Assembly (NCBI RefSeq): GCF_003854275.1
Contig: NZ_QTQP01000019.1
Coordinates: forward strand, 62,001 to 126,000
DNA length: 64,000 bases
Direction of reading: 5' to 3'
Source: Burkholderia sp. Bp8963
GTDB lineage: Bacteria; Pseudomonadota; Gammaproteobacteria; Burkholderiales; Burkholderiaceae
How positions within the stretch are numbered: the first letter of the stretch is position 1; every line of letters begins with the position of its first letter. Shown here one piece after another: positions 17,401-26,711 of this stretch. The position numbers were made by a program, and so were the translations under genes. The notes under the pieces are model-generated. The model saw only the letters and a list, made by a program, of their open reading frames with translations. It searched no databases and was not told the origin of the DNA.

Positions 17401-18051
17401 ATGTCTAGTCGCCCCGTCTCGCCTATTGGATCAGAAATTACCGACGACACAATGGTCGGGCAAGACAAAAGTAGCTCGGATCGCTCCCCCCCGTATACCG
17501 AACAGTACTCGTATCAAGATTTGTCCAGGTTTCGCATGCCTATTGGCTTCCGTGGACGTCCTGCGTGGCTCGTTCAACTCTGGTGGCTTGTCGAAACTAT
17601 TCTCTTTCGCCCGTCTCCGCAGATTTTGTACGGATGGCGACGAATGCTTCTTAGACTATTTGGAGCGCGTGTTGGGAAAGGAGTCATTGTCCGGCCAACC
17701 GCGCATATAACATATCCTTGGAAAGTTTCAATTGGGAATTTTTCATGGATAGGTGACCATGTAACACTGTATAGCCTTGGGCCGATCGAAATTGGCGAGC
17801 ACTCGGTGCTATCACAGCATTCGTATATATGCGCGGGAGACCACGATTATCGGGCCATTGATTTTCCGATTCGTGGTCATCTAACAAGAATCGGAAATCA
17901 AGTGTGGCTTGCAAGCGGTGTCTTCGTCGCACCTGGTGCACAGATAGGCGATGGGTCCGTAGTCGGCGCCCGCAGCACAGTGACAGGCAATCTACCAAAA
18001 GGGATGGTGTGTATCGGCACACCAGCTCGTGCAGTGAGGCCTAGATTGTAA
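17401..18051 (+). CDS. WcaF-like hexapeptide O-acetyltransferase
   Basis: This 216-residue protein has a variable N-terminus to about residue 45. A left-handed beta-helix follows: VGKGVIVRPTAHITYPW, IGNFSWIGDHVTLYSL, the acetyl-CoA site pattern HSYICAGDHDY and a final turn GSVVGARSTVTGNLPKGMV. The closest family by layout is WcaF from colanic acid loci, which O-acetylates a sugar in the repeat unit. The gene is AT-rich and flanked on both sides by decayed IS5-type sequence, suggesting delivery by a mobile element. Confidence 0.85.
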   Translation: MSSRPVSPIGSEITDDTMVGQDKSSSDRSPPYTEQYSYQDLSRFRMPIGFRGRPAWLVQLWWLVETILFRPSPQILYGWRRMLLRLFGARVGKGVIVRPTAHITYPWKVSIGNFSWIGDHVTLYSLGPIEIGEHSVLSQHSYICAGDHDYRAIDFPIRGHLTRIGNQVWLASGVFVAPGAQIGDGSVVGARSTVTGNLPKGMVCIGTPARAVRPRL

Positions 18052-18059
18052 TTCCGCGC

Positions 18060-18700
18060 TGCGTGATGTCCGGATCCTGCGTCTCCTTGGCGTTATGTCT
18101 ACGTGGATTACTTCCGCGAGCCGTCTCGCATCGCCTCAATCTTTCACGCTCGATTGCCAAACGTCAGGTCACCAAATCGCCCTTGCGCTCGACTCGAGTA
18201 TCCACGCCAACGTAGCCAGCACCACCAAACATTACCGCCCATTCGCACGCAACAGAGCATGGGTGTGTGAAACATTAGATACGTTGGCCACCGCACCCAC
18301 CATACCGTGAACGAGGCCGAAATCGACGTCAACGCCAATGCCGGCCTTCATATCGAAATGCTACGCGCTCTTCTTCCTCATCTGGATCCCACAACGAGAC
18401 GCCAACTTTGCTTAACAGCTTGCTAGTCGAGTCATGGCTCGACTAGTGGGCGTCGGATCTTCAATTGCAGGTCGCGTCCGGCAGATTCTCTATAGCCAAA
18501 TCTGTACGCGCAAAGGCCCGCGCCGCAATGCAGTCATACTGCGCAAACTCTAGAGCGCCGCTCGGCCGGCCGCGCTACCGTTTCAGAACGGTAGGCCCGC
18601 AACTCGCGTTCGAGGCCAATCGGTAGTCAAACTCACTCGCCATCAGGCGGTATGACAACGACTGAGAACAAACCCGGTCGAGGAGCGACCGTCTCCTCGT
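18060..18700 (-). pseudogene. Decayed IS5-family transposase
   Basis: Translation of the - strand in shifting frames recovers IS5 blocks in the right order. First comes an N-terminal part (AARAFARTDLAIENLPDAT), then a linker with LLSKVGVSL. The central block follows (MKAGIGVDVDFGLVHGMVGA, VANVSNVSHTHALLRANG), and then GGAGYVGVDTRVERKG. Stops and frameshifts occur between blocks, so it is dead. It explains most of the gap between 18052 and 18953. Boundaries are approximate and terminal repeats were not identified. Confidence 0.65.
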
Positions 18701-18953
18701 CGACCAGGACGCGCCGTGACGCTGCGTCACGCTTCTACTGCCCAGAGACTCCGCTTCCTCAAGAGCGGTCTACCTCTCTATCCTCATAAGCTCGGCCCGA
18801 GAATTCTCGCCCATAAGGCGCTCGGCTACGTTACCGACGACAAACAAGCATAAGAAGTCGACGTTTTCTAAAAATCGAGGCTTTGTTCGAGACAAATCGA
18901 TATTGGAAATATATCCTATAATACCAATAAGCATTTATCCAATTTCAGATCCG

Positions 18954-20165
18954 TCAATCGATAATAAAACTAGGCCTTTTGTCGATTCCCATCATCCAGC
19001 CATATACGTCCGCCATTTGTTCCGCAATTGCGTTCCAAGCAAATTTTTCTTCAGCAAGCGCTCTTCCGAGCTCACCCATTTCTCTGAGTTCCACCTCACC
19101 AACGCGGTAAATTTCCTCAATAAAATTGCGGAGCCCTTCAACTGAATTGCGAATTTCGAAGGCAGCGCCGCGCTCGACCCCAATTGATAAATTGCACTCG
19201 CGAGTGATCGCAACTGGTTTTCTGAAAGCCCAGGACTCTAGCGGCACCATTGGCAATCCTTCACTAAATGACGGCAAAATTACACAGTCACATGCCGCAT
19301 AAGTTCTCGCCTTATCTATCCCAAACTGAGGCCCAATAAAATGGACGCCGTCCGCGCTCGCTCCTTCGTTCACCATACCGCGCAATTTAGAGATATAAGA
19401 TTCACTCCCCCACCCTCCGACAATCAGGTTCCAACGGGTTTTAATAGAGCCATCTTTAACACACTCCTTCCACGCCGCGAGTAAATTCTCGACGCCTTTC
19501 TTCGGATGCAATCTGCCAAAATACAGCAATAAGTTCTTGGACGAGAACCCGTCTTGCCACCAGGAGGGCAGTCCAGGACTGTCAGTGTCAGGAATCACTA
19601 CGCCGTTATGTACCACTGCAATCGGCTGCTTAAGTCCGGCTGCGCGAATCGCATCGGCCTCCTCGAAATTGAGAGCGTGAAAGCAAGCAGCTCGATTCAG
19701 ATGATTTCGCTCGTAGGCACGCAATGCAATCCACTTCTTTAACCTAGAACGGTTGAGAATCCATGGATCGAGCATACCGTGCGGCGAAATAATGTAGGGT
19801 TTGCTTTGTCGCCGATGCCACGCAATAACATCGGCCGACGGATGCATCCAGATTCCGTGCGTATGAATAACATCCGCGTCGGCCGCCAATAGTGCCTCCC
19901 GCAACTGGGGAGAATAGCCGAGCATCGCGGGTCCGACTGGATCGCACGCTGTAACCTGAATGCCGCCCCACTGCGCAAGATCATCCTTAGTGTGAATGTC
20001 CCGCAGAGCAAACACGTGAGGTGTCACTCCAGCCCCCGGAAGTTCGAGCGCGAGCCCACGCATTGCGTCAAAAAGTCCGCCCCCCGAGCGAGAGGCCGAT
20101 GCGGTGACAAATCCGACGCGATGGCTCGCACGACGTTCGAATTTCTTTTCAGGCGATAACTTCAT
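18954..20165 (-). CDS. GT4-family glycosyltransferase
   Basis: This 403-residue GT-B enzyme has an N-terminal Gly-rich loop (SRSGGGLFDAMRGLA), then HTHGIWMHPSADVIAW and ISPHGMLDPW. In the C-terminal lobe are YFGRLHPKKGVENLL and the donor-site motif ILPSFSEGLPMVPLESWA. It should extend the EPS repeat unit; sugar specificity is unknown. ATG 20165 overlaps the upstream pyruvyltransferase-like gene stop by 4 nt (ATGA), so the two are translationally coupled. It is the last gene of the - strand EPS train. Confidence 0.9.
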   Translation of the reverse strand: MKLSPEKKFERRASHRVGFVTASASRSGGGLFDAMRGLALELPGAGVTPHVFALRDIHTKDDLAQWGGIQVTACDPVGPAMLGYSPQLREALLAADADVIHTHGIWMHPSADVIAWHRRQSKPYIISPHGMLDPWILNRSRLKKWIALRAYERNHLNRAACFHALNFEEADAIRAAGLKQPIAVVHNGVVIPDTDSPGLPSWWQDGFSSKNLLLYFGRLHPKKGVENLLAAWKECVKDGSIKTRWNLIVGGWGSESYISKLRGMVNEGASADGVHFIGPQFGIDKARTYAACDCVILPSFSEGLPMVPLESWAFRKPVAITRECNLSIGVERGAAFEIRNSVEGLRNFIEEIYRVGEVELREMGELGRALAEEKFAWNAIAEQMADVYGWMMGIDKRPSFIID

Positions 20166-21397
20166 ACGGTCTCCCGCAGTAAGTCAGCAAATCTTGGGTA
20201 TTGTTCCTTATAGCGTCGAACCGCCAAATCGACAGTCTCTCGTCCCTCGGAAGGGTCGTTGTAATCGGAAATCATTCTTTCCGCGACCAGCGGGACATCG
20301 AAGGTATCTATGTCGTGGACGCGCGAACTGAGTCCCAAATCAGTCATGATACCGCTCGTCTTTGGCAAGTACGAAAGCGCAACCAGCGGTAACCCCGCGA
20401 GCAGTCCAAAAATACATGAATGAAAACGGCTTCCTAGAAATACAGCAGCGCCCGCGATAATTCTTCTGACATCCGAGACTGGACGATCTTTTTGATCCAA
20501 TATCACAAACCCCGGACAACGCGTCGCTATCTCACGCCCGACAGGCAAATCGGAAGCAACCTGATTCACGATGACGACTCGGACATCGAGCGTCTTATGC
20601 AAAATATTCAAAAGCTCGCACAGCTTCCGCACATACCTTTCCTTGGCTTCCGCCCGATCGTCTGCCAGGGGGAAAGCCCATTCAATCACCGAGACAGCGA
20701 TATATCTCTCATGCGGACTGATTCCAAATTCCGAGGCAACCAACTCTCTAGCTGCAGGTTCCGCGTCATGCCAGAACGCCAAATCCCCAGTCCGGACCAC
20801 TCGATTTTTCGACAGCGCCAGCGTCTCGACAGCGAAGTTGTAAGACTCACTTTCGCGCGCGCAGACAAGATTTGCTTTCGAAAGAATCTTTGACGCAAAC
20901 CATTGGCCAACTCGCGATCTGATGGGGCCAACGCTTTGCGGGGCGAGGATGATCTTTGTCCCGAACTTCGCTGCCACCCAAATTTGAATCAAATTGGCAT
21001 AATAAGAAGGGTTCGAGTCCTCAAGATAACCACCAGGGCAACTTATCAAGAGATCGGCCTCCCTGATTGCCCGGATTGCATTTCTCTGCTCACCAGGAAT
21101 CAGCAAACCCAACAGCCATGGCTGCCCCAAAAAAACGTAGCCGATCGTGACGCCTTGGCGGACAACATTACAAATTCGTCTTCGCCACACGTTTTTTGAC
21201 ATGCAATTTCCGAGGCGCTCATGCCAGGTAACCCGCGGAAGATGAGCACGTTGCACAGATGGCTGATAGGCGATGCCACTGACTGAAGCACCCGGAAACG
21301 CATCATAGATTTCGTCAATACAGACTTCGATCAGTGCCGCGTCCCCTTTATTCACGGCGCCAAATACATTCGCAACGACTACATTACCAACTTTCAT
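20162..21397 (-). CDS. Polysaccharide pyruvyl transferase family protein (WcaK-like)
   Basis: The 411-residue protein has the family pattern: GAVNKGDAALIEVCIDEI at the N-terminus, ADLLISCPGGYLEDSNPSYY, ILAPQSVGPIRS, and a C-terminal FLGSRFHSCIFGLLAGLPLVALSY. Family members transfer pyruvate from phosphoenolpyruvate to form ketals on sugars, giving the polymer negative charge; WcaK/AmsJ is the colanic/amylovoran relative. Both of its junctions are ATGA overlaps (with 21394-22536 and 18954-20165), showing tight coupling with two glycosyltransferases. Confidence 0.88.
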   Translation of the reverse strand: MKVGNVVVANVFGAVNKGDAALIEVCIDEIYDAFPGASVSGIAYQPSVQRAHLPRVTWHERLGNCMSKNVWRRRICNVVRQGVTIGYVFLGQPWLLGLLIPGEQRNAIRAIREADLLISCPGGYLEDSNPSYYANLIQIWVAAKFGTKIILAPQSVGPIRSRVGQWFASKILSKANLVCARESESYNFAVETLALSKNRVVRTGDLAFWHDAEPAARELVASEFGISPHERYIAVSVIEWAFPLADDRAEAKERYVRKLCELLNILHKTLDVRVVIVNQVASDLPVGREIATRCPGFVILDQKDRPVSDVRRIIAGAAVFLGSRFHSCIFGLLAGLPLVALSYLPKTSGIMTDLGLSSRVHDIDTFDVPLVAERMISDYNDPSEGRETVDLAVRRYKEQYPRFADLLRETV

Positions 21398-22536
21398 TTT
21401 GAAAGTCCTTTAGCGAAATTCAATACGTTTTCGGAAAACCGCTGCAAATTCCAATCACGGAGATTCCACGGATAACGACTTTTTATTTTTACGTAAATGT
21501 CGTCATCTAGTAACGTTCTTACACCCAGATCTATATCGGATTCCGTTCCATCCGTCACGAAACCGTTCTCGCCGTGCCTAACTAACTCGTGCGCGGCGCC
21601 ACATCGATCCGTACACAGGACCGGAGTTCCGCACGCCAACGCCTCGTTCAAACACAGACCCCACTGGTCATAATCACTCAAGAGTATTAGAAAGCGCGCC
21701 AAAGATAAAAAAATTGGCATATCCCGATTAGGCACGAGCTGCTTGAATATCACCCAATCTGCGACGCCTTGTCGGTCGCAACGAGCACGCAAATCCTGCT
21801 CCAGCGCTCCAGAACCAATGACGACCAAGAAGATACCTTTTTCCCTCGCTTGCGAGCGAGCATACGCATCTATGACCCTATCAACACGTTTACGCGCGAC
21901 CAGCCGCGACACGCAAACGATATATTTTTCCGGTAACTTCAATTGCGCTCGATATTCGATATCGCGCTGACGCGCGACCCCCGCTGCCTTCATAAAAGCA
22001 TCGTTATCCACGACATCATAGCCGACACGTATATTTTCTGCGGGAATTCCGAGAAATTGGAAATAATGGCTCTGCCGCCGCCCGGCTACGATCGCACCAT
22101 CATACATACGGGCAAGCAATGATTTGACAATCTCTCGACTCGGTCGACGCAATCCATCGTCGAATTTACTGTCAGCGCAAAATATGATTCGATTACGTCT
22201 TTTTATTAATCTATAAATCAACCCGACGATGGAATATGAAAAATTATACCCGATTGTCGCTATTAGATCTGGAGCTTCTCGTGATATTTCGCCGAGCAGT
22301 CGAGCCGTGAATTTCACGTACCCTTGCTGTCGCCCACCTCCTCCCAAATACCTCCATTTAATTCCAACCGCATCAATTGCCTCATTTTGATATTTGCGAT
22401 GGAGATTATCTTCGGAGTTTCGATTCATGACCAACACACTGAGGCGGATATTCTCTCGCGATAGCCGATCCTCAAGGTCTTTCAGGCGAGCCGTATGATA
22501 GTCGCCAATACTACCTATTAAGAACAGTACCTTCAT
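21394..22536 (-). CDS. GT4-family glycosyltransferase
   Basis: This 380-residue enzyme starts MKVLFLIGSIGDYHTARLKD. Its C-terminal lobe has YIVCVSRLVARKRVDRVIDA followed by FLVVIGSGALEQDLRAR. The GT4 donor-site pattern is LSDYDQWGLCLNEALACGTPVL, close to the EGFGLVxxEALACGTPV form. ATG 22536 is supported by the family-like N-terminus; the frame extends upstream into the flippase gene, which it overlaps by 26 nt. The gene is AT-rich. Its sugar is unknown. Confidence 0.88.
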   Translation of the reverse strand: MKVLFLIGSIGDYHTARLKDLEDRLSRENIRLSVLVMNRNSEDNLHRKYQNEAIDAVGIKWRYLGGGGRQQGYVKFTARLLGEISREAPDLIATIGYNFSYSIVGLIYRLIKRRNRIIFCADSKFDDGLRRPSREIVKSLLARMYDGAIVAGRRQSHYFQFLGIPAENIRVGYDVVDNDAFMKAAGVARQRDIEYRAQLKLPEKYIVCVSRLVARKRVDRVIDAYARSQAREKGIFLVVIGSGALEQDLRARCDRQGVADWVIFKQLVPNRDMPIFLSLARFLILLSDYDQWGLCLNEALACGTPVLCTDRCGAAHELVRHGENGFVTDGTESDIDLGVRTLLDDDIYVKIKSRYPWNLRDWNLQRFSENVLNFAKGLSK

Positions 22537-23821
22537 GCTTTTTCTCGCTGTACTCTTGAGATACTTCGTGCTCACCAAACAAGACCAGGAAGATATCGAG
22601 ACCCAATAAGCAAATCGCGACAGACAAAATCCCACCATGCCGAACGGCAAATAACGAAAGCAAAATCACACCAATCGCAGCAATGAGATAAGCAAAGGCA
22701 AATCGCATATGCCGATTAATCGCGATAACGAATATGGATGTCGATTGCCACAGAGAATTTGCGATCATCGAGAGCAATAGCACATCAAATAGAGACGGAT
22801 CAAATGCGACGTGCTTTCCGGTCCATGACTCGTAGAATCGCTCACCGAAAATGCTCATTCCAACTCCAATTGCCACCACCACAGCAATCGTCACAAGCGT
22901 CAATCGTTTCTTTATTCTTTTCACCTCCTCCATTCTCCCAGTGGCGTACATTTTTGACACCTCTGACCAAACCGAATTTGACAGCAAGTTCATCATTTGC
23001 ACGGCCACACGTGTTAGGGTTCTCATTGTCGAAAACACCGCCACCTGCGCTGGCCCGAGCGCGGTCCCAATTACCCACAGAATTCCCTGAAAATTCAATC
23101 CATTACTCAACGGAAATCCCAAAAATGCCAGCGACGGAATCAAGGATTTTCTGATCCAAGTCCAATCGACTGTAATCGGAAATAACGTAGCCCAAGGACA
23201 GTATCGATTCTTTACAATCTGCTGCGCTAAAAATCCGACTATACGGGCAATGAACATTCCCATAGCTACGGCGACCGGTGTCTTGAACACCAAAAGCGCC
23301 ACGATTCCAAACACCAAGGCCGCGAATCGAGTAACATTCAGTATCGAAATTGACAGCGCATAACAATTGGCGCTGCGCAATGCCGCCGTATGAGGCCCGT
23401 ACATCACACTCAAACATACGTCGCATATAAGAATCAATGCAACGAGCCTCACCTCCTCCGACGTCATGTATGTGAACACTTGAAATCCCGCTCCAAACGC
23501 CCACCACGTGACTCCCGAGACGATAAATACAAATGTAACGAAAAGCGCAACGGTGACCGTTAGTGTTCGATAGATAATTTGAAGACGATCATAGTCTCCG
23601 ACTGCGGCGCGCTGGTCCATCTCGTTTGCCGCGACAGTCGATAGCCCGAGATCGCTTAACGCCAAGTACGTAGGGATCGTCGAGATAAGAATCCATTCCC
23701 CGTATTTCGCTGCCCCCCAGACAGACAGAAATAGAGGAACCGATACCACTTGCGCGAAAACACTCACTGCCTGTCCGAGACCGTGAGCAAGAAATGCCTT
23801 GATTATGCGATGTGCTGTCAT
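22511..23821 (-). CDS. wzx: Wzx-type polysaccharide flippase
   Basis: This 436-residue protein has about twelve to fourteen hydrophobic helices and the MATE/Wzx-like N-terminus, with FLAHGLGQAVSVFAQVVSVP, then LFLSVWGAAKYGEWILIST and the conserved LALSDLGLSTVAANEM. It should flip lipid-linked repeat units across the inner membrane before polymerisation by Wzy. The last 26 nt overlap the following glycosyltransferase gene. It is the first gene of the AT-rich part of the - strand train, separated from the GC-rich fucose-synthase gene by a 750-bp gap. Confidence 0.9.
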   Translation of the reverse strand: MTAHRIIKAFLAHGLGQAVSVFAQVVSVPLFLSVWGAAKYGEWILISTIPTYLALSDLGLSTVAANEMDQRAAVGDYDRLQIIYRTLTVTVALFVTFVFIVSGVTWWAFGAGFQVFTYMTSEEVRLVALILICDVCLSVMYGPHTAALRSANCYALSISILNVTRFAALVFGIVALLVFKTPVAVAMGMFIARIVGFLAQQIVKNRYCPWATLFPITVDWTWIRKSLIPSLAFLGFPLSNGLNFQGILWVIGTALGPAQVAVFSTMRTLTRVAVQMMNLLSNSVWSEVSKMYATGRMEEVKRIKKRLTLVTIAVVVAIGVGMSIFGERFYESWTGKHVAFDPSLFDVLLLSMIANSLWQSTSIFVIAINRHMRFAFAYLIAAIGVILLSLFAVRHGGILSVAICLLGLDIFLVLFGEHEVSQEYSEKKHEGTVLNR

Positions 23822-24571
23822 GGTGGGATCGTGCGTATGCCTGGAACTATCAGCTAGTCATACCGAAACTAGATATCAATGTCGCACTTTGAATTCTTTC
23901 TGAAATTCAAATTTTCAGCTTCCGAGCGCGCAGCCGCTATTGTTAACGAGGTTGCTAGTGAAAAACATTTCGTTCGGCATTTCGCCGACCTCATTAAATT
24001 TAAGTAACATTAATCGATTTCTTTCGCCGCGCTACCCTGAAGCGCTACACCACTCGAGCAATTCCGTCCAGACACCCGATAATTGCTGAGACCGTTACTG
24101 TCAAGACCGACGCCTACAAACACGTTTTCGCATTCAGACCACCGCCCCTTCAAGCTTGCTTCGGGGTTCGAATGCAGCAGCAGGTCGGTAGCGGTAAGCG
24201 GCTGCTGGCCGGTGCGGATGAAGTCCAAACACCTGACCATGGCATCCCGCCGAATGCCCAACGTCCCAGCGTCGAAGACGAAGCTCGTAGTCAGTGCCGC
24301 ACAATGCGTTTGCCGTCCACGGTCCGTCGAGGCTGGCTGATCCATCTACTCAAGCTGCAGGATCAACGCATGGCTCTGTCCTATATCAGTCGGCGTTCCG
24401 AATTTGAAACAACCGTCAAGACCGCGGTCGTCTGGTCGATCGACTCCGGTAGGCGTGCCACAAGAAAGAATTTGTGCGTCGCGAGTGGGTGCGACAATCG
24501 TTGATACGCGAACACACCGATAGGACCACTCTCATCAAGTCGCATAATTGCGGCTTACTTTCTCTACCCGA
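23822..24571. other. Gap marking the AT-rich/GC-rich border of the EPS train
   Basis: The left 200 bp are AT-rich and probably include the promoter of the flippase-led gene group. The right part contains the ORF fragment 24010-24345 and little else. The stretch separates specific sugar-assembly genes (left) from common export and nucleotide-sugar genes (right), the usual place for cassette exchange. Confidence 0.4.
24010..24345 (-). pseudogene. Unidentified C-terminal protein fragment
   Basis: The frame encodes FIRTGQQPLTATDLLLHSNP, then LKGRWSECENVFVGVGLDSN and NYRVSGRNCSSGVALQGSAA, a natural-looking sequence with a repeating beta-strand rhythm. It is reminiscent of the rungs of a right-handed beta-helix (pectate-lyase-like) protein, but this is a weak resemblance. 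Upstream the frame becomes poor, suggesting the 5' part was lost. Confidence 0.3.
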
Positions 24572-25522
24572 TCAAACTCGTTCGACCACTTGTGCTTCGC
24601 TACGCTGCAGAAAATCCAGGTATGTGGAGGCCAGCCCGTCGTCCAGACCTATCTTCGCGGTCCAGCCCAACGCGGCGAGTTTGCCCACATCGAGCAGTTT
24701 CTGCGGCGTGCCGTCCGGCTTCGTCGTATCGAATTCGATGCGTCCACCGAACCCGACGGCCTGCATCGCGGCTCGCGCCAGCTCCTCGATCGTCACGTCC
24801 GCGCCGCAGCCGACGTTGTACAGCCCCGAATCAATTCCCTTTTCCAGGATGAAGACGGTCGCATCGGCCATGTCGTCGACGTGCAGGAACTCGCGACGCA
24901 CGCGGCCGGTGCCCCAGACCTGAAGGCTTTCCCGCCCTTCCAGCTTCGCCTCGTGCGCCTTGCGAATCAACGCTGGCAGCACATGACTGGACTTCAGATC
25001 GTAATTGTCGTTCGGACCGTAGAGGTTCGTCGGCATCAGCGACACGTACTTCGTTCCGTGCTGCCGGTTGTACGACTCACACAGCTTGATACCTGCGATC
25101 TTCGCGATCGCGTACGGCTCGTTCGTCTTCTCCAGCGGCCCGGTCAGCAGATACGCTTCCTTGATCGGCTGCGGGCACTCGCGCGGATAGATGCATGACG
25201 AACCGAGGAATACCAGGCGCTCGATGCCTGCCCGATAAGCTGCGTGAATCACGTTGGCTTCGATCATCAGGTTCAGGTACAGGAAATCGGCCGGATACGT
25301 ATCATTGGCCAGAATCCCGCCCACCTTGGCGGCAGCGAGCACAACGACATCGATCGCGCTGTCGCGAAAGAACGCTTCCACGGCGGTCTGATCGGTCAGA
25401 TCGAGCTCGGATCGGCCGCGCGTTACGACGTTGCGGTAACCCTTCGCTGCGAGATTGCGCTCGACTGCCGAACCGACCATTCCGCGGTGTCCCGCGACGA
25501 AAATTCGCGTGTCCTTGTCCAT
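24572..25522 (-). CDS. fcl: GDP-L-fucose synthase
   Basis: This epimerase/reductase converts GDP-4-keto-6-deoxymannose to GDP-L-fucose with NADPH. The 316-residue SDR protein has the cofactor motif [12 protein letters not shown], the segment [16 protein letters not shown] with the catalytic Ser/Cys, and the Tyr-x3-Lys pair in [15 protein letters not shown]. It ends with [12 protein letters not shown] and a C-terminal substrate domain. ATG 25522 is chosen; a GTG at 25531 overlaps the preceding gmd stop. Together with Gmd it provides the fucose donor. It is GC-rich, like the genes upstream. Confidence 0.93.
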   Translation of the reverse strand: MDKDTRIFVAGHRGMVGSAVERNLAAKGYRNVVTRGRSELDLTDQTAVEAFFRDSAIDVVVLAAAKVGGILANDTYPADFLYLNLMIEANVIHAAYRAGIERLVFLGSSCIYPRECPQPIKEAYLLTGPLEKTNEPYAIAKIAGIKLCESYNRQHGTKYVSLMPTNLYGPNDNYDLKSSHVLPALIRKAHEAKLEGRESLQVWGTGRVRREFLHVDDMADATVFILEKGIDSGLYNVGCGADVTIEELARAAMQAVGFGGRIEFDTTKPDGTPQKLLDVGKLAALGWTAKIGLDDGLASTYLDFLQRSEAQVVERV

Positions 25523-25527
25523 GGCGC

Positions 25528-26646
25528 TCACTCGTTGTATTCGAACGTCTTGAAACCTGCGAGCGTCACCAGCGCGTCGCGCTTCGCCACCTGATAGTCT
25601 GATCGCACCATCTCAGTGACAAGCGACTCGAACGACGTGGTCGGCTTCCAGCCCAGTTTCTCGTGCGCTTTGGTCGGATCACCCAACAACGTTTCAACTT
25701 CAGTCGGACGGAAGTAACGCGGATCGACGCGCACGATCACGGTGCCAGGCGCCACTTTCGCTTCCGAACCCTCGACCTTTTCGACGATACCGATCTCGTC
25801 GACGCCTTCGCCCTCGAATCGCACGGTAACGCCAAGCTCCGCAGCAGCCTGCTTGACGAAATCGCGCACGCTGTACTGCACGCCCGTCGCGATCACGAAG
25901 TCTTCCGGCTGCTCCTGTTGCAACATCAGCCACTGCATTTCGACGTAGTCGCGTGCGTGACCCCAGTCACGCAGCGCGGACAGATTGCCGAGGTACAGGC
26001 AATCCTGCAGGCCGGTTGCGATACGCGCGATCGCACGCGTGATCTTGCGCGTCACGAAGGTCTCGCCGCGCACCGGCGATTCGTGGTTGAACAAGATACC
26101 GTTGCACGCGTAAATACCGTACGCCTCGCGGTAGTTGACGGTGATCCAGTACGCGTACATTTTGGCAACCGCATACGGGCTGCGCGGATAGAACGGCGTG
26201 GTCTCCTTCTGCGGAATTTCCTGCACGAGACCGTAGAGCTCCGATGTCGACGCCTGGTAGAAACGCGTCTTCTTCTCGAGCCCGAGAATCCGGATCGCTT
26301 CGAGGATCCGCAGTGCGCCGATGCCGTCAGCGTTCGCCGTATATTCCGGTTCTTCGAACGAAACAGCAACGTGGCTCTGGGCGGCGAGGTTGTAGATCTC
26401 GTCGGGTTGTACGCGCTGGATGATGCGCACGAGGCTCGTCGAATCCGTCAAATCACCGTGGTGCAGCACGAAGCGCCGGTCGGAAACATGCGGGTCTTGA
26501 TAGAGATGGTCAATTCGGTCGGTATTGAACAGTGAGGCACGGCGCTTGATACCGTGCACTTCGTAGCCCTTGTTCAGGAGCAGTTCTGCGAGATACGAGC
26601 CGTCCTGCCCCGTCACGCCGGTAATCAAAGCAACTTTTCGATTCAT
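25528..26646 (-). CDS. gmd: GDP-mannose 4,6-dehydratase
   Basis: This enzyme makes GDP-4-keto-6-deoxy-D-mannose, the precursor of GDP-L-fucose (or GDP-rhamnose). The 372-residue SDR protein has [19 protein letters not shown], the Gmd-specific loop [19 protein letters not shown], and the catalytic region [20 protein letters not shown] followed by [11 protein letters not shown]. The substrate part includes [22 protein letters not shown] 26646 has a typical start context. Fcl follows with coupled translation. Length and motifs are complete. Confidence 0.96.
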   Translation of the reverse strand: MNRKVALITGVTGQDGSYLAELLLNKGYEVHGIKRRASLFNTDRIDHLYQDPHVSDRRFVLHHGDLTDSTSLVRIIQRVQPDEIYNLAAQSHVAVSFEEPEYTANADGIGALRILEAIRILGLEKKTRFYQASTSELYGLVQEIPQKETTPFYPRSPYAVAKMYAYWITVNYREAYGIYACNGILFNHESPVRGETFVTRKITRAIARIATGLQDCLYLGNLSALRDWGHARDYVEMQWLMLQQEQPEDFVIATGVQYSVRDFVKQAAAELGVTVRFEGEGVDEIGIVEKVEGSEAKVAPGTVIVRVDPRYFRPTEVETLLGDPTKAHEKLGWKPTTSFESLVTEMVRSDYQVAKRDALVTLAGFKTFEYNE

Positions 26647-26711
26647 GGTTCGATACTCCAATTGGGACGTGCCGCACGTGTCGATGTCTCACACACAGTC
26701 CGCGATGTTGT

